A stretch of DNA of 64,000 bases from Acanthococcus lagerstroemiae (taxonomy: Eukaryota > Arthropoda > Insecta > Hemiptera > Eriococcidae), in NCBI GenBank assembly GCA_031841125.1, contig CM063108.1, positions 69,226,344-69,290,343 on the forward strand, given 5' to 3'. The translations under genes were made by a program, and so were the position numbers. The notes under the pieces are model-generated. The model made no database searches, was not told the DNA's origin, and was given only the letters and a program-made list of their open reading frames with translations. This document shows, in pieces, positions 14,701 through 24,974 of the stretch (position 1 is its first letter; each line of letters opens with the position of its first letter).

Positions 14701-17700
14701 ATTCTTGTAGACACCTTGGTATTACAAGAATATTCAATCTTGAAGAACTGTATCTTACTGTAAGAGTTTTCATGTATTCAAAGATTTCGATATATCGCTC
14801 GTCCAATACAACAACGTCATAACTCAAAAAATTGAATTTTTGAGTTAAGCACATAGGAGTAAAGGTATGAGTCAAACCTTGTCAATGCATGAATGACATT
14901 TATAATGTTTCAATTCCATCTACCAGAATGCGTTAATGTTATACATTAATTATTTACGTCTTAATAGCACCTTAAACTTTCAAATTGCTCTCCCGAAAAA
15001 TTGCGTTTTTTGAGTTATGACGTTGTTGTATTGGACGAGCGATATGAGAGAGGAAGGGAAAAACTGGGTTTTCAAGGCAGAAGTCTAAATTTTGTTCAGA
15101 AGTCTTCTGATCCGAAAATTGATTTTGTATTGAAAAGGGGGATAGCTTTTTCAAACGTACTGGTGACATATTTCCGGACGCTAATTGTGATTTCTCTAAA
15201 AACGTTCGCCTATCCGATTTTTATAATTTCGTTTGTGAATGAGTAATGTATTGGATGCATGAATTAAGACAATTTCATTATTTTTTCCAGCCGAACATTG
15301 TCACAATATTCAGTATGCTGCGTACTGAGGATAAGTTTTTTCTTTTCCTCGAATACATGGGCGGAGGAGATTTAGCCCACTTTGTGAAAGACAGAAAACG
15401 TCTTCCCGAGTCAATTGCGAGGCACATAATATATCAGACGGCGTGTGGACTTGCCGGACTTCACGCAAAGAAGATCATACATCGTGATGTAAAAGTAAGT
15501 GTTCAGTAATAATGATGCTGAAGTCTGCCAATCAGCCCTGATAATGAAGAAGGGCTCTTTACAGTAAGAGTGATCTTAAATGAGGTGTTTTTCTTCAACA
15601 AAGCACAGGAAAAAGATGAAACGAAGTCACTTAGAAAAGGGGGGGGGGAATATAACAGCACGCAAGGAAAAAGTATTTTGAACGCAAAAGGAAAAGTGGA
15701 ACAACGAAATGGAAGAGAAATATTAACGAAAGAGGAAAGGAAAGTGCACGCAATGTAAAAAGGTGAAGAAGAAAAACAGATATGTAGGTAGTTATTCTGG
15801 TTCGAGGGTGTAAACATGCTCATGTTTGTTAGAACCCGGAGATTAGCTAGCTATACAGAGAACTGACTGATTACTCATGTGCCTAACATGTAGCGACAAG
15901 ATTTGGGACGAGCTTATCATTGAGCTTCAGCTAATACACCGGTATTTCATTCACGCAGTACTTCGTTAGGTCAGCGACCTGCAAGAAACCATTGGCACCA
16001 ACACTACGGGCTAAGCATTTAAAAAGAAAAAAAAAAAACCTTTTCTTCGAAAAGTCGGTAAAAGGTAAACGGAAAACATTTGATAGTTTCAAAGAACACC
16101 GATACAGCATTTGGACGCTGTTAAGCGTAAGGGAACCAACCAACATTTGTAAACGAAATGAGTGATTAGTATCGTTGGAAAGGTCGTAAAAAGTAGAATT
16201 TTTCAAAATTGGGCCCTCGATTCAAAAATGTGTACTCACGTTGAAAAAAGCTTATCAGTAAATGCTATGTCATATAGTTTCTACATGGCTCTTGAACTTC
16301 GAATCAGATGTTCTCAAAAAATTAATCTTGCAGGTTGGTTCCTTTGCGCTCAACAGCGTCCATTGGGATTTAAACTTGCACTAGAGTACGCTGCAAAATC
16401 ACCTGTGCGGGTGAAAATGTATGAATGATCATGCGTACTTCTAGATAGAAACACTGCTTTTCTTCATAAGAGTAAAACACCGAGTAGAAATTATTCTGCC
16501 AGTAGAACTTGATTATAATTCAATTTTTTGGCGATGATCAGTTAAATTTAGGACAAATTTTCTTTGAAAGTGAATTTCTAATCGACTTGATGATACGTAA
16601 AACGGGGTGACTTTGAAAGTTGAGTTTCAGAGTTTCACGCCTTTCACACCATCTGGTGCCAGTTTGAGTGAACTAAACATCGATTTCATAATGTGAATGT
16701 GTTATCTAAGGATGATTACACAATCTATGTGAATTTCGTTTGATTATCACGATTGATATTGGAATTGTGACGGTTCGAAATTTGGGTTCAATTTAGTCGA
16801 AAAAATTGCTGAAACCAACTTCGGTGCCAAATATTTAGATCAATTGGTGAAGAATTCGTTTTGGCATTTATTATTGTGAAATTTTACGGTGAGTACAATG
16901 CTTTTGGAACCAAATTGATAACTCTATTAGAACCCAAACTACAGCAGTTTTCCCAAATGGGGACAATTGGAAAGATGAATTTATGATGACTGAAAAGTTT
17001 GTTTTTCATCATTTCAGAACGCAGGAATGCGAACTTATAAACGACACGTTGGTGCTTGTTCCTATGTGAACTATTCTGAAGCTACGTTGGAGGGAGCGTT
17101 AATCGAATTTTAGTTTTTCAATACATTTTTGACGATAGCTTGGCCATTTTTTATTCGATTTCGATGAAATTTGGTAGGTAACCTTTCAAAGTCACCCCAG
17201 AACGATTCCAATTGAAAAATCGACGCTATGTGTAAAAACCAAGAAGCTTTCAAAGACACCCCGTTGGCCGGGGTGACTTTGAAAGGGTAGTTTTTAGAAT
17301 CTGGAGGGGTCACATGAAGGTAGGGTTTTCGTTTAAGGGACATTCAATAGATCTCAGAAAAAGCTCTGGGAGACGTTTTTTACTTTTTTTCTAACTTCAA
17401 TACAAGCAGAGATATTTTAGAAAATATAGCAAAAACCTTTCAAAGTCACCCCATTTTACGGTAGTTGAGCTTATTTACGATTGTGCTTATAACTACTCTG
17501 GTATACTTGTCAAGACTGGACAAATGATTGCGGATTCGAGGGTTTTCTTAATTCATTAATTCATTTTATTTATTCATTTATCCTTCCTAACCCTGTTGAC
17601 AATTATTCCGGATTTATGTCAGATTTATTCCGGATTCTAAATCGACGTCGAGATTAAATCGATATCGTTTCCAGCTCGAATATTGCTAATTGATCTCGAC

Positions 17701-20700
17701 AAATGACGATATAGAATGTCGACATTGTACGGATATATACTCGATATCGACATTGCTATATCGTATCTATATCGACATTGCTATATCGTATCTATATCGA
17801 CAGTGCTATATCGTACCTATATCGACAGGGCTATATCGTACCTATATCGACAGGGCTATATCGTATCTATATCGACATTGCTATATCGTACCTATATCGC
17901 TTCTGAAGTCAAATTTCTATATAGCTTTTTCGATATAGAATTTTTCGATCTCATTTCTGGGTTGTTTCTATATAGCTATTTTCGATGCTCACGCATACAT
18001 TCACTATACTGTTCGTTTTCAATAGAATTATGTTTTAAATGCTATACTGATATGGGCGTCGCCGGGTGGGGGGAGGGCGGATAATATTAACCCCATTTTT
18101 TTGGGGGGGGAGGAAATAATCAAAATCCCCCCCCCAAATTCAAATGCAAATTATATTTATACTTGTAGTTATAAAAAATTTGTAAACGAATTAGTATTAC
18201 GTGATACAGCAATTACCCCTCCCCCCAAAAATCCAACAATGCCGACAAATGTTGGTCAACACGACTGAAAAAATTACGACCCAAAAAATTTTCCAGTAAC
18301 GCCTCTGTATACTGACCCAGTGACAGGGCAGGAATATTGAATTTTTTTGGTACTCAATTTCTTCTACCATTTTGCTGGTATTACATTGAAAAATGGTACA
18401 CTGAAAAGAACCAAAGTACAAATTTAAGCGATAATAAACCTCCATACTGAACAGGGCAAGATCAACATCTAAAAATGTAAACATAACAACATTCGCAAGT
18501 TTTTAAAGTTGTGTATGAAGTATTACAGCAAACAATAACAATAATAATAATAATAATAATAACCACAACAATAATAACAATAATAATAATAATAATAATA
18601 ATAATGTCGTCTTCATCCTCGCTTATTTCGACGTCTTCACCATCGTCACTACCGTCCAGGTTCGGCTCCGAAACATCGTTAAACGTGGCATCCAATTCAT
18701 TTCGTAACTAACAAAAATAATATCAAAATTAGCCCTGTGGTAAAGATAGATTCTAAATTCTCACAAAATATCCCAAGTTTTCAGTTTTCATTATCAACTT
18801 GAACTTTTCCTTCCATAATGTAAATCGACCACTATTCAATTGCGTAATTATACGGTATGTGTTTTCAAAATAGCTACTATCGTAAACAATAAAATCGTCG
18901 TACTAGAAGCAATGCCACTTGACCCATAAAACTGCAATTCTTAGGTGTTGAATGTTTCGGATAGACTATGAAATAGCGGATCGGCTGGAAAGGGTCCCGT
19001 ATGTCACAAAGTTAGATTCTCAGCATGGGGGTGCCTCAAAATTTTAATAATTGTAATAAACTTTGTAATCAGGATTACCCACTGAACCACCACCAACATC
19101 AGAATCATGAGTAGGAGCGTAGCAAAGAGTTTTCATTAGGGTGGGTGGGGGAGGGTAAAATTGTGAAAGTTCCAACTACTCAACTCAAAATTCCTAACTG
19201 TAGTGCCAAAACAAGCTTTTGACTTTCCAGAATTTTGTAACTTCTTAACTCAAAATTCCCCTCTGTGAGCTGGTCAAATGAACTATCAAAGCCAAAAAAA
19301 GTTTTGACTTGTCCATTTTCCCAACTTGTCGGTGGGACTCTGCTGGCTAAATAAAAAATGTCGGGTGTCCAGATCGTTCGATTTGCCAATTGGCAAGAAT
19401 TTGGCCAATTTTTCCAATTCCACTGATTGGGGGACAGCCCCCCTCATTCGCTACACCTCCGATTGCAAGAATCAATTCGTTATTGCCTCGCAGCATTCTC
19501 ATGTAAACTGTCGATCATCCTCACAGAGATATAACCTGGAAAACTTCTTATGAATAGTAAGAAAAAAAATAGTTAATATACAAATTTATTGGTACTTACT
19601 GTGGTTGATACTCGTGATGATCACTTACACCATAATGAACTTCGACGCTATAATCTTCTATAGCATTATCAACAGTAGAGTTAGTTTGAGCCTTAATCTG
19701 AAACAGATTGTTAATGATGAATGCCTATAGTTTTGCTTCATAGTAAAATCAAAATTAGGTTTGTTTATGAGTTTGTTGACGATTGAGCATGTTCATTTAT
19801 TGAAAATAAACAGTTACCTGTTCCGCCTTCTGTAAATCGCTCCTAGCTCTCTTCTCCTTAAGTGATCTGAGGATTGAACGAGTTTGCCTCTTATTTGTTT
19901 TTTATGTCATTATTGCCAGGAAGTCGATGATGCTTCGGTATGAAATCTAAACAAAGGAAAGAAACACATATTTTACCCGACAATAAATAGTTTTCTCATT
20001 GAAATAGACGCTGTTAAGCAGAAACGGACCAAGCGACAAAATTTGTTTTTAAGAACACATGATTCAAAGTTCACGAGCCATATGGAAACTATATGACCTA
20101 GTGTTTACTGATAAGCTTTCTTCAAAATGGGTACGCATTTTTGATTCGGGAACCGTTATTTACAAAATTCTACTTTTTAAAAGCTCTTTCTAACGATACT
20201 AATAATTTATTTTGTCAAAAAATGTCGCTTGTTCAGTTTCTGCTTATCAGCGTCCAAATGTACAGTGAATTAGGCTCTTACAAATTATTGCAGATTCTGT
20301 GATAACTCAAAAAAATCAGATATAATTATTTTAGAAGTGATTTTGAGTTTCCATTGTGATTATATATTACCTATATAAGTCCGTCCCATGCTTTACACTA
20401 TGCAGAGAAGGGGAAAGAAGTCCAAAATTTTTCAACTGAGATGAGTCCCGATTTCATAAGAGCGAGCATGTTTTTACAAATTTTTGTCGGAAAAACAGAC
20501 AACAGTGTCCCAATAAGTCTCACATTTTCCTAATGGGGGCCATCGACTTTTCATTTTAAGTCAATTTTCAACCTTGTCCTCCATATCTCTGTGTGAATCT
20601 ACCTCTGTTAACATACAAGACTCCGCCTTGAAAAATCAGGTGCTGCCTCTGTTGTTTTTCTCAAAACTAGTAAAAATGGACACACCTGATCTCGCTAAAT

Positions 20701-23700
20701 TACCACTAAACATTTCTTTACCAGCAATCTGCATTAATGTAAAATCTCAATATAGTGTAGATATGAAATATGAAGACATAATAAGGTTACTTACTGCGTA
20801 TAGTGTTTCATACAATTGAGTTCCGTCTAGGCGCTGTTTAGAATTGGTCCCTGTCATATTATATTATTTACATATATAACAGAGGAGCCAATTCCAGCCC
20901 CCACAACCTCATTGCAAGGCAACTTGAATTTCTTCAGACGGCCTTCCAATTTGCACAGCAAAAGTGATTGGGGAGAATACCGGTGACATCTGCCCCTCGG
21001 CATTCAAAATTCTAGTCGGTGTCGATGAGTATGACACTTCGAACAAGATAAACTCGAATCGAAATAGTTTTAATTACGAAACCGATATTCTACCGCACTG
21101 AAATAATTCTACACTAACAACTCGTAAGCATTCAAAAATAAACGATACATCGCACTTCGAAAACCTAATACAAACTGCCCTATATCTCTTCCAGCCGGTT
21201 TTCAACGTTATTTTTAAATCGAGACCGTGGTTGCAGACGGACGATCAATTTCTCTTTTTTAGGAATGTATCCTTTGTTCCTTATAGCGTATATTGTGTTT
21301 GGGAACATATCACAGAGGCAAGAGGCAACATTCCCGGATCAGGGCAATAAAACTCGGACCAGATGTTTCTTCGTTGATTCTCATCAAAGAATGAGTCGCT
21401 CTCACTCTGGTCATCGGCCTTTGTACACTAAACACTGATACTTGTTCATATACGAGTATACATGGAAAACAAAAGCGAAAATGCGAACCGCAAGCTCCAG
21501 TCCCTGGGATTGCGCGGATTGCGCGAATTGCGCATAATTGTTACATAATTACATACTCTAGCACCTAGTAAAGCGAGCCGCTAATGGCTTTCTGGATGGA
21601 GGACCATAAGTTTTAAGGAAGAAATACGCTTAACGAAAACTTTATACATATGTAAATCTACCGTAGACCAGTTAGAATACAAACAATATTTTTATTGATC
21701 ATTGTCAGTAGCATAGCGAAAGGGAGGTCAAGGGGTGTGGTTAGTCAAGAATTAGTTTTCCTAATTTTAGCACCCCGTTTAATACCCTTCCTTCTTGGTC
21801 AAAACAGACCCCCCCCCCCAGACATTAGGTTGACTATGCAAAATTGACTCAACAATATTTGCAGTTAGTAACGGAAAAAGAGATCAAAAACCAACTTCTC
21901 ATACCTACCACGAACTCTACTCTAATTTGAATTCGTAGCTGTCACCTATTTACGCTCTCACACACATGCACATCATAAGTGTATTACAGCGATGAAATAT
22001 TCGAAAATTTTCTACTTCCAAATTGAGACACAGTAACACGTTTTTGTTACCGTGTTACGAAAATAAAGTGTTACAATGTAACAATTATGTAGCTGATTTG
22101 CTTCACTCTTTCCTGTCGCAGTTTGACTCCAGAGCCATCTGTCCGTCCCCATTTAGCAAATTTATAAACTACAGTTTTTGTGACAGTGTAACAGACTTGC
22201 GACAATGTAGCAAAAATTTTTGTTACAAGATTTCGGTTTTGCACATCGGGACCCGTACGCCTGTGTCACAGTATAACTCGCGAAAATGAAAGTATTTAGA
22301 GAATTAAGTTAACAGTTATTATAGAATTTCCATTTCACATGAGTTCATGTGTTCATTTTAATCCGACTAAAATGTTCCCGAAAGTGATTACTTTTTCAGC
22401 ACTTTATTCATTCATTTATTTATTCTTGCACGATTCTATCGCGTGAACAATACAGATTGGAGCTCCTTATGACAACTCGAATAGTCAGTTCGTTAGGCAA
22501 ATTAGGGAGTTAACATAACACAGAATGATACTTATTTTGATTCGCGGTTTCTAGAATAAGTATAAACTATAGAATTCTCGAGCTTCATCATGATGCATCA
22601 ATAGTAAATAATGTAGGTAAGAAAGTAAACCATCGCAAAAGTAAAATGCATTGGTACGAGTCTTAAGGAAATAAAAACATTTAAATATTAAAATTATTCC
22701 GAAAAGATTGTCGGCAGGCAGAATTTTATTGGGACTCTCGTAGATCTCGACTTTTGCGTTTTAAAATCGATATCGAAAAATCACGTCTCCGTCCATATAG
22801 AAAATGTCGAGATTGTATCTATATAGAAAAATCACATCTCTACCTATATAGAAAATGTCGAGATTGTATCTATATAGAAAAATCACGTCAAATGACTATA
22901 TCGAAAATGTCGATATTTAAACGGGGATTTATTCGGGATGTCGATATAGAATCTGGCATAATTCGACATATCTAGATTAAATCCGGTATATATAGAGATA
23001 CAATTGTCAATAGGGAAGTTGAATGATCCATGCATTTTAGGGTGACAGTAGTGGTGGTAGCGATGGGGTTCATATGTGTTGTGGAAATTAGAATACAGAG
23101 AGCTAGAAAGATCTTAGCTTTCGAATCCTACATATTTTCGTCTTCGGTTTATAAACGGTGTTAATAACCAGAATCTCTCTTCTCCAACTGCTTTCTGAGA
23201 GTCTTCCTATCCAATAGAAAAGTAGAAATACCGGCAGAAAAAGAGTTTCATTCTTGAATCCCATATCTTTTTGTTATTTTCTCCACCTCGATTGTTCTCC
23301 TGTGGGTGAAGAAACCACGTCTCGGACCAAAAAAGCTGTTTGTGAATGCCTGATGAACAAGTGGTAGAATGATAGTCGAAGGGTGCCTTTTTAACGAAGA
23401 TTCTTGAAGGCTAGAGAAGAGAGATGAAACACAAAGCATGTTGGAGAGATGAAGAGATTTTCATTTTCGAACTTGGTGGGTGAGTTACCGTGTGGATGTA
23501 ATGAAGGTTGTAGGTATGTTGTGAGAGAACAGTATGATTATATCAGCTCGCAGGCGTGTCAAAGGCAACATAGGAATTGGATCACCCGAAAGGTTAGTGT
23601 GTTACACCTCACCTTCTCTTATTCGAGTATCGGCATGAACATCAAAAAGACGATGTTGTAACGAGTAAAACTGATGAATTTTCTTCATTTTAGCCGTTGA

Positions 23701-24521
23701 ACATCTTATTAGATTGTACAAGCGACTATCCAGTTGTGAAAATTACCGATTTCGGTTTAGCCAAGCAGCTGAAGGACGACAATACGGTCGTGCACACTTA
23801 CTGCGGTACTCGTGCGTTTACTGCTCCGGAATTAATTCCGCCTCGTACGTGCTACGAGTATGATGATCGGGTTGATATATGGTCGCTCGGTGTTGTTACG
23901 TATTTTTGGTACGAGTATTTCAATTATTTAATTTAATTTTACAAATCTCACAGTCGTCTCCCTCATTCGCGTACGTCGTTGTGTGATGAGAAAACGTGTC
24001 AGTGATGACGAGCTACTCATATACCATGTCTGCAATGTGTTTTAGTTTAACCGGGCAGTTACCATTCGTGGCGAAAAATGGTGAATCGATCGAGTCGCGT
24101 ATAAAATATGCTCGATTTGATTTCGAACCTAAGGAATTATGGAAATCTATTTCGCTTCAGCCTATTGATTTGATAAAAGGAATGCTGAAAGCCAATTACC
24201 AACACAGGCCTTATGCTGACGCGGTGTTGACCCATTCATGGTTTAAGAAAGTAAGAATTCAGAATCGCTATTTATACTATCGGTAAATTACTCTGTACTG
24301 CATGCGATGATACAAATTAGACATTGATGATGTTTACGATACGCGGTTCAAGTGGAATGAATTGTGACTGCTCTATCTGTGCTTATTCATAACGTATTTA
24401 TTTTTATGTATCTGTTTAGGACTCGTCTCTCATACAAAAATTTATGAAAGTAAAAACGAAGAGAGCGCTCGTAGGAAATGAGAATTGTTCGCCACCAAAA
24501 AAAATGCGAACTTACGTTTAA
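5718..24521 (+). CDS. Chk2: Checkpoint kinase 2 (Chk2/Loki), FHA domain plus Ser/Thr kinase
   Basis: Eight coding exons join in one frame: 5718-5871, 9555-9839, 9916-10043, 10149-10247, 15291-15494, 23694-23908, 24046-24250 and 24420-24521, giving 463 aa. All introns are GT-AG and every phase matches. Residues 1-31 hold an SQ/TQ cluster (four SQ, one TQ), the ATM/ATR target type. Residues 52-146 form the FHA domain (ISRTHF, DLSSNGTFVNG). The kinase runs from about 169 to 430, with P-loop GKGGFG 176-181, Lys198, HRD 286-288, DFG 309-311 and GTRAFTAPEL in the activation segment. A basic tail ends in KKMRTYV. The length is close to insect Loki and shorter than human CHK2. The catalytic loop reads HRDVKPLN where most kinases have KPEN. 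Family knowledge: nuclear effector kinase activated by ATM/ATR after double-strand breaks. Introns 1, 4 and 5 are long and filled with repeats; no transcript evidence is available here. Confidence 0.95.
7080..7192. mobile_element. Short MITE with 17-bp perfect inverted ends
   Basis: GCCATTTTGACGTCAAC at 7080-7096 is matched by its exact reverse complement at 7176-7192. The ends contain the palindrome TGACGTCA, a CRE-like sequence. The element lies in Chk2 intron 1, has no coding capacity, and shows no clear target-site duplication. Confidence 0.65.
7221..7333. mobile_element. Short MITE/foldback element with 15-bp perfect inverted ends
   Basis: GCGGTTATAGTGGAG at 7223-7237 pairs exactly with CTCCACTATAACCGC at 7316-7330. 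The inner arms continue to pair imperfectly (CAGCTACGC and its complement). It lies about 30 bases from the previous element; possible flanking TTAG repeats are seen. Confidence 0.65.
10482..10700 (+). mobile_element. Two tandem copies of the R1-type 3' tail
   Basis: Units at about 10482-10590 and 10606-10697 both carry the blocks CTCGAAAGGGTAGTT (or close), GGCCGGGG, GCGGTG and CGTCATACGTCCCACCA. These are the 3' tail of the R1-type copies at 1 and 13.3 kb. No coding part is attached. The tandem tails in Chk2 intron 4 suggest slippage or successive 5'-truncated insertions. Confidence 0.7.
11557..12700 (-). mobile_element. Jockey-type non-LTR reverse transcriptase fragment
   Basis: On the minus strand, from about 12500 down to 11557, the frames read a jockey-clade reverse transcriptase: TDFSKAFDTVNH, a frameshifted GVPQGS region (one base lost near 12236), LLYADDMKIY near 12140-12165, then FVKDLGIILDSKL and the thumb region to about 11560. 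A GA/CT microsatellite (12452-12472) is expanded inside the coding part. Frameshifts and stops make it a pseudogene. It lies antisense in Chk2 intron 4. Confidence 0.85.
13254..13945 (-). mobile_element. R1-type non-LTR carboxy-terminal end and 3' tail, antisense
   Basis: The minus strand reads from about 13930 a typical R1 carboxy terminus (KWKDALANSTKGEWT), a TPDTLVSEML segment near 13640 and SVFVSTIMKKKMQ near 13590. It then gives the same 3' tail as the copy at window position 1, ending near 13254. Frames are broken, so it is a 5'-truncated dead copy. Confidence 0.75.
14352..14715. mobile_element. Non-autonomous element with GGTGTCTACA termini
   Basis: GGTGTCTACA at 14352-14361 and its reverse complement TGTAGACACC at 14706-14715 bound a 364-bp AT-rich unit. 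The motif TTTGGAAAAAGTCAGGAATTT occurs in partial copies near both ends. No coding capacity was seen and no clear target duplication was identified. Confidence 0.55.
14792..15045. repeat. Perfect 40-bp inverted repeat (foldback)
   Basis: The 40 bases at 14792-14831 are the exact reverse complement of 15006-15045. The arms contain CGCTCGTCCAATACAACAAC and are separated by 174 bases. Identity over 40 bp suggests a recent origin or a MITE. It lies 245 bases upstream of Chk2 exon 5. Confidence 0.75.
16113..16361 (+). mobile_element. MITE family A, copy 1
   Basis: It begins GGACGCTGTTAAGCG and ends CGCTCAACAGCGTCC, with about 27 bp of imperfect inverted terminal sequence including GGGAACCAACC. 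The interior holds TTAGTATCGTTGGAAAG and GTACTCACGTTGAAAAAAGC, shared with the copy at 57.9 kb. The copy at 20.0 kb is inverted. It is noncoding and lies in Chk2 intron 5. Confidence 0.75.
16365..16593 (+). repeat. Dispersed repeat, copy 1 of 2
   Basis: About 230 bases starting ATTGGGATTTAAACTTGCAC and ending near CTAATCGACTTGATGAT match 60997-61237 closely. Here it is bounded on the left by MITE A and on the right by the GGGGTGACTTTGAAAG element, so it is a repeat with insertions at both ends. Confidence 0.75.
16594..17463. mobile_element. 870-bp element with GGGGTGACTTTGAAAG inverted termini
   Basis: The left end TACGTAAAACGGGGTGACTT and the reverse complement of the right end (17434-17463) match over about 28 bases with one indel. 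Extra internal copies of the terminal motif occur near 17190 and in back-to-back orientation at 17245-17285. No transposase frame was found, so it is probably a non-autonomous or foldback element. Confidence 0.65.
17703..17905 (+). repeat. Minisatellite, 24-25-bp unit with ATATCGACA
   Basis: About six units close to CATTGCTATATCGTATCTAT plus ATCGA follow one another, differing mainly at CATTG/CAGTG/CAGGG. There are no unique spacers, so this is a tandem repeat and not a CRISPR array. Confidence 0.8.
18536..18603. repeat. (AAT)n microsatellite
   Basis: Interrupted AAT triplets with a few AAC units. On the minus strand this gives a spurious poly-isoleucine frame. Confidence 0.9.
18604..19960 (-). 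pseudogene. Possible antisense exon remnants inside Chk2 intron 5
   Basis: Three minus-strand pieces look exon-like. Near 19950-19819, a piece ends EKRARSDLQKAEQ at a GT donor but has an upstream stop. At about 19701-19606, a piece reads IKAQTNSTVDNAIEDYS between an AG acceptor and a GTAAGT donor. At about 18712-18605, an acidic piece (VSEPNLDGSDDGEDVEIS) follows an AG and runs into the AAT microsatellite. The phase of the last junction does not fit directly. I do not recognise the protein. It may be a decayed retained gene or transposon, or coincidence. Confidence 0.2.
20008..20254 (-). mobile_element. MITE family A, copy 2 (inverted)
   Basis: GACGCTGTTAAGCAGAAAC at the left and GTTTCTGCTTATCAGCGTC at the right form near-perfect inverted ends of about 32 bases. 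The interior motif CTTTCTAACGATACTAATAA is the reverse complement of the interior of copies 1 and 3. Confidence 0.75.
20255..22750. other. Chk2 intron 5, unassigned stretch
   Basis: No gene is supported. An open frame at 20574-20819 has no recognisable product or splice context. A C run lies at about 21811-21819. An AT-rich patch near 22400-22440 resembles the sequence near 17560 (ATTCATTTATTTATTC). Confidence 0.4.
22754..22915. repeat. Second ATATCGACA-type minisatellite
   Basis: Repeats of about 50 bp containing ATATAGAAAATGTCGAGATT and GTATCTATATAGAAAAATCAC follow one another. Composition and core words resemble the reverse complement of the array at 17.7 kb. Confidence 0.7.
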
Positions 24522-24527
24522 CTTTCT

Positions 24528-24713
24528 ATTGACGTCGTTTTTTCTGTACTTTTTCATTGTATTAAATATCGTTAGTTGATTATTGTTTTATTTTTAATAA
24601 ATCCTGATGTCTATGTTGTTGACATCGTTTTTTCTGTTCTTTTTCATTGTACATATTTTTCTATCGTGAATTGATTATTGTTTTATTTTTAATAAGTCCT
24701 GATCTCTATGTTG
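24528..24713. terminator. Tandemly duplicated two-way poly(A) region between convergent genes
   Basis: Two units of about 90 bases (near 24528-24622 and 24623-24713) share CGTTTTTTCTGT, CTTTTTCATTGTA, TGATTATTGTTTTATTTTTA and CTATGTTGTT. The first has AATAAA at 24596-24601 on the plus strand; in the second it is AATAAG. On the minus strand both contain AATAAA within TTTTATTTTT. The region lies just past the Chk2 stop (24519-24521) and could also end RAD51D transcripts. Another plus-strand AATAAA is at 24809-24814. Confidence 0.6.
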
Positions 24714-24974
24714 TTACTTATGGAAAGTAAGTGTTGACTTTTCGTTATTATTTGTGATTTTTCTGAACCTACTTTTCTAGTTCAGCGACATGCTCTCTGT
24801 CGTTTCTTAAATAAAATATGTAATGTCGAATGAAGCAGTAGTAATTCATTTTTTGTATTTACTAAGTAAGGTAACATGACTGAATTTAGGTAAGTATCCT
24901 GATTATGAACAAAAATAACATAATAGGTTATTTATATCACAGATTTACCCTTCGAGTTTCCGACTTGATTCTGC

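Noticed and set aside
10248..15290. A missing Chk2 exon in the 5-kb intron 4
   Set aside because: The join reads YEINHPNIVTIF, the expected continuous kinase sequence, so no exon is missing there.
17703..17905. CRISPR-like array
   Set aside because: Units are contiguous without unique spacers, and the genome is eukaryotic; this is a minisatellite.
18462..18711. Poly-isoleucine/poly-threonine open frames on both strands
   Set aside because: They are produced by the AAT microsatellite.
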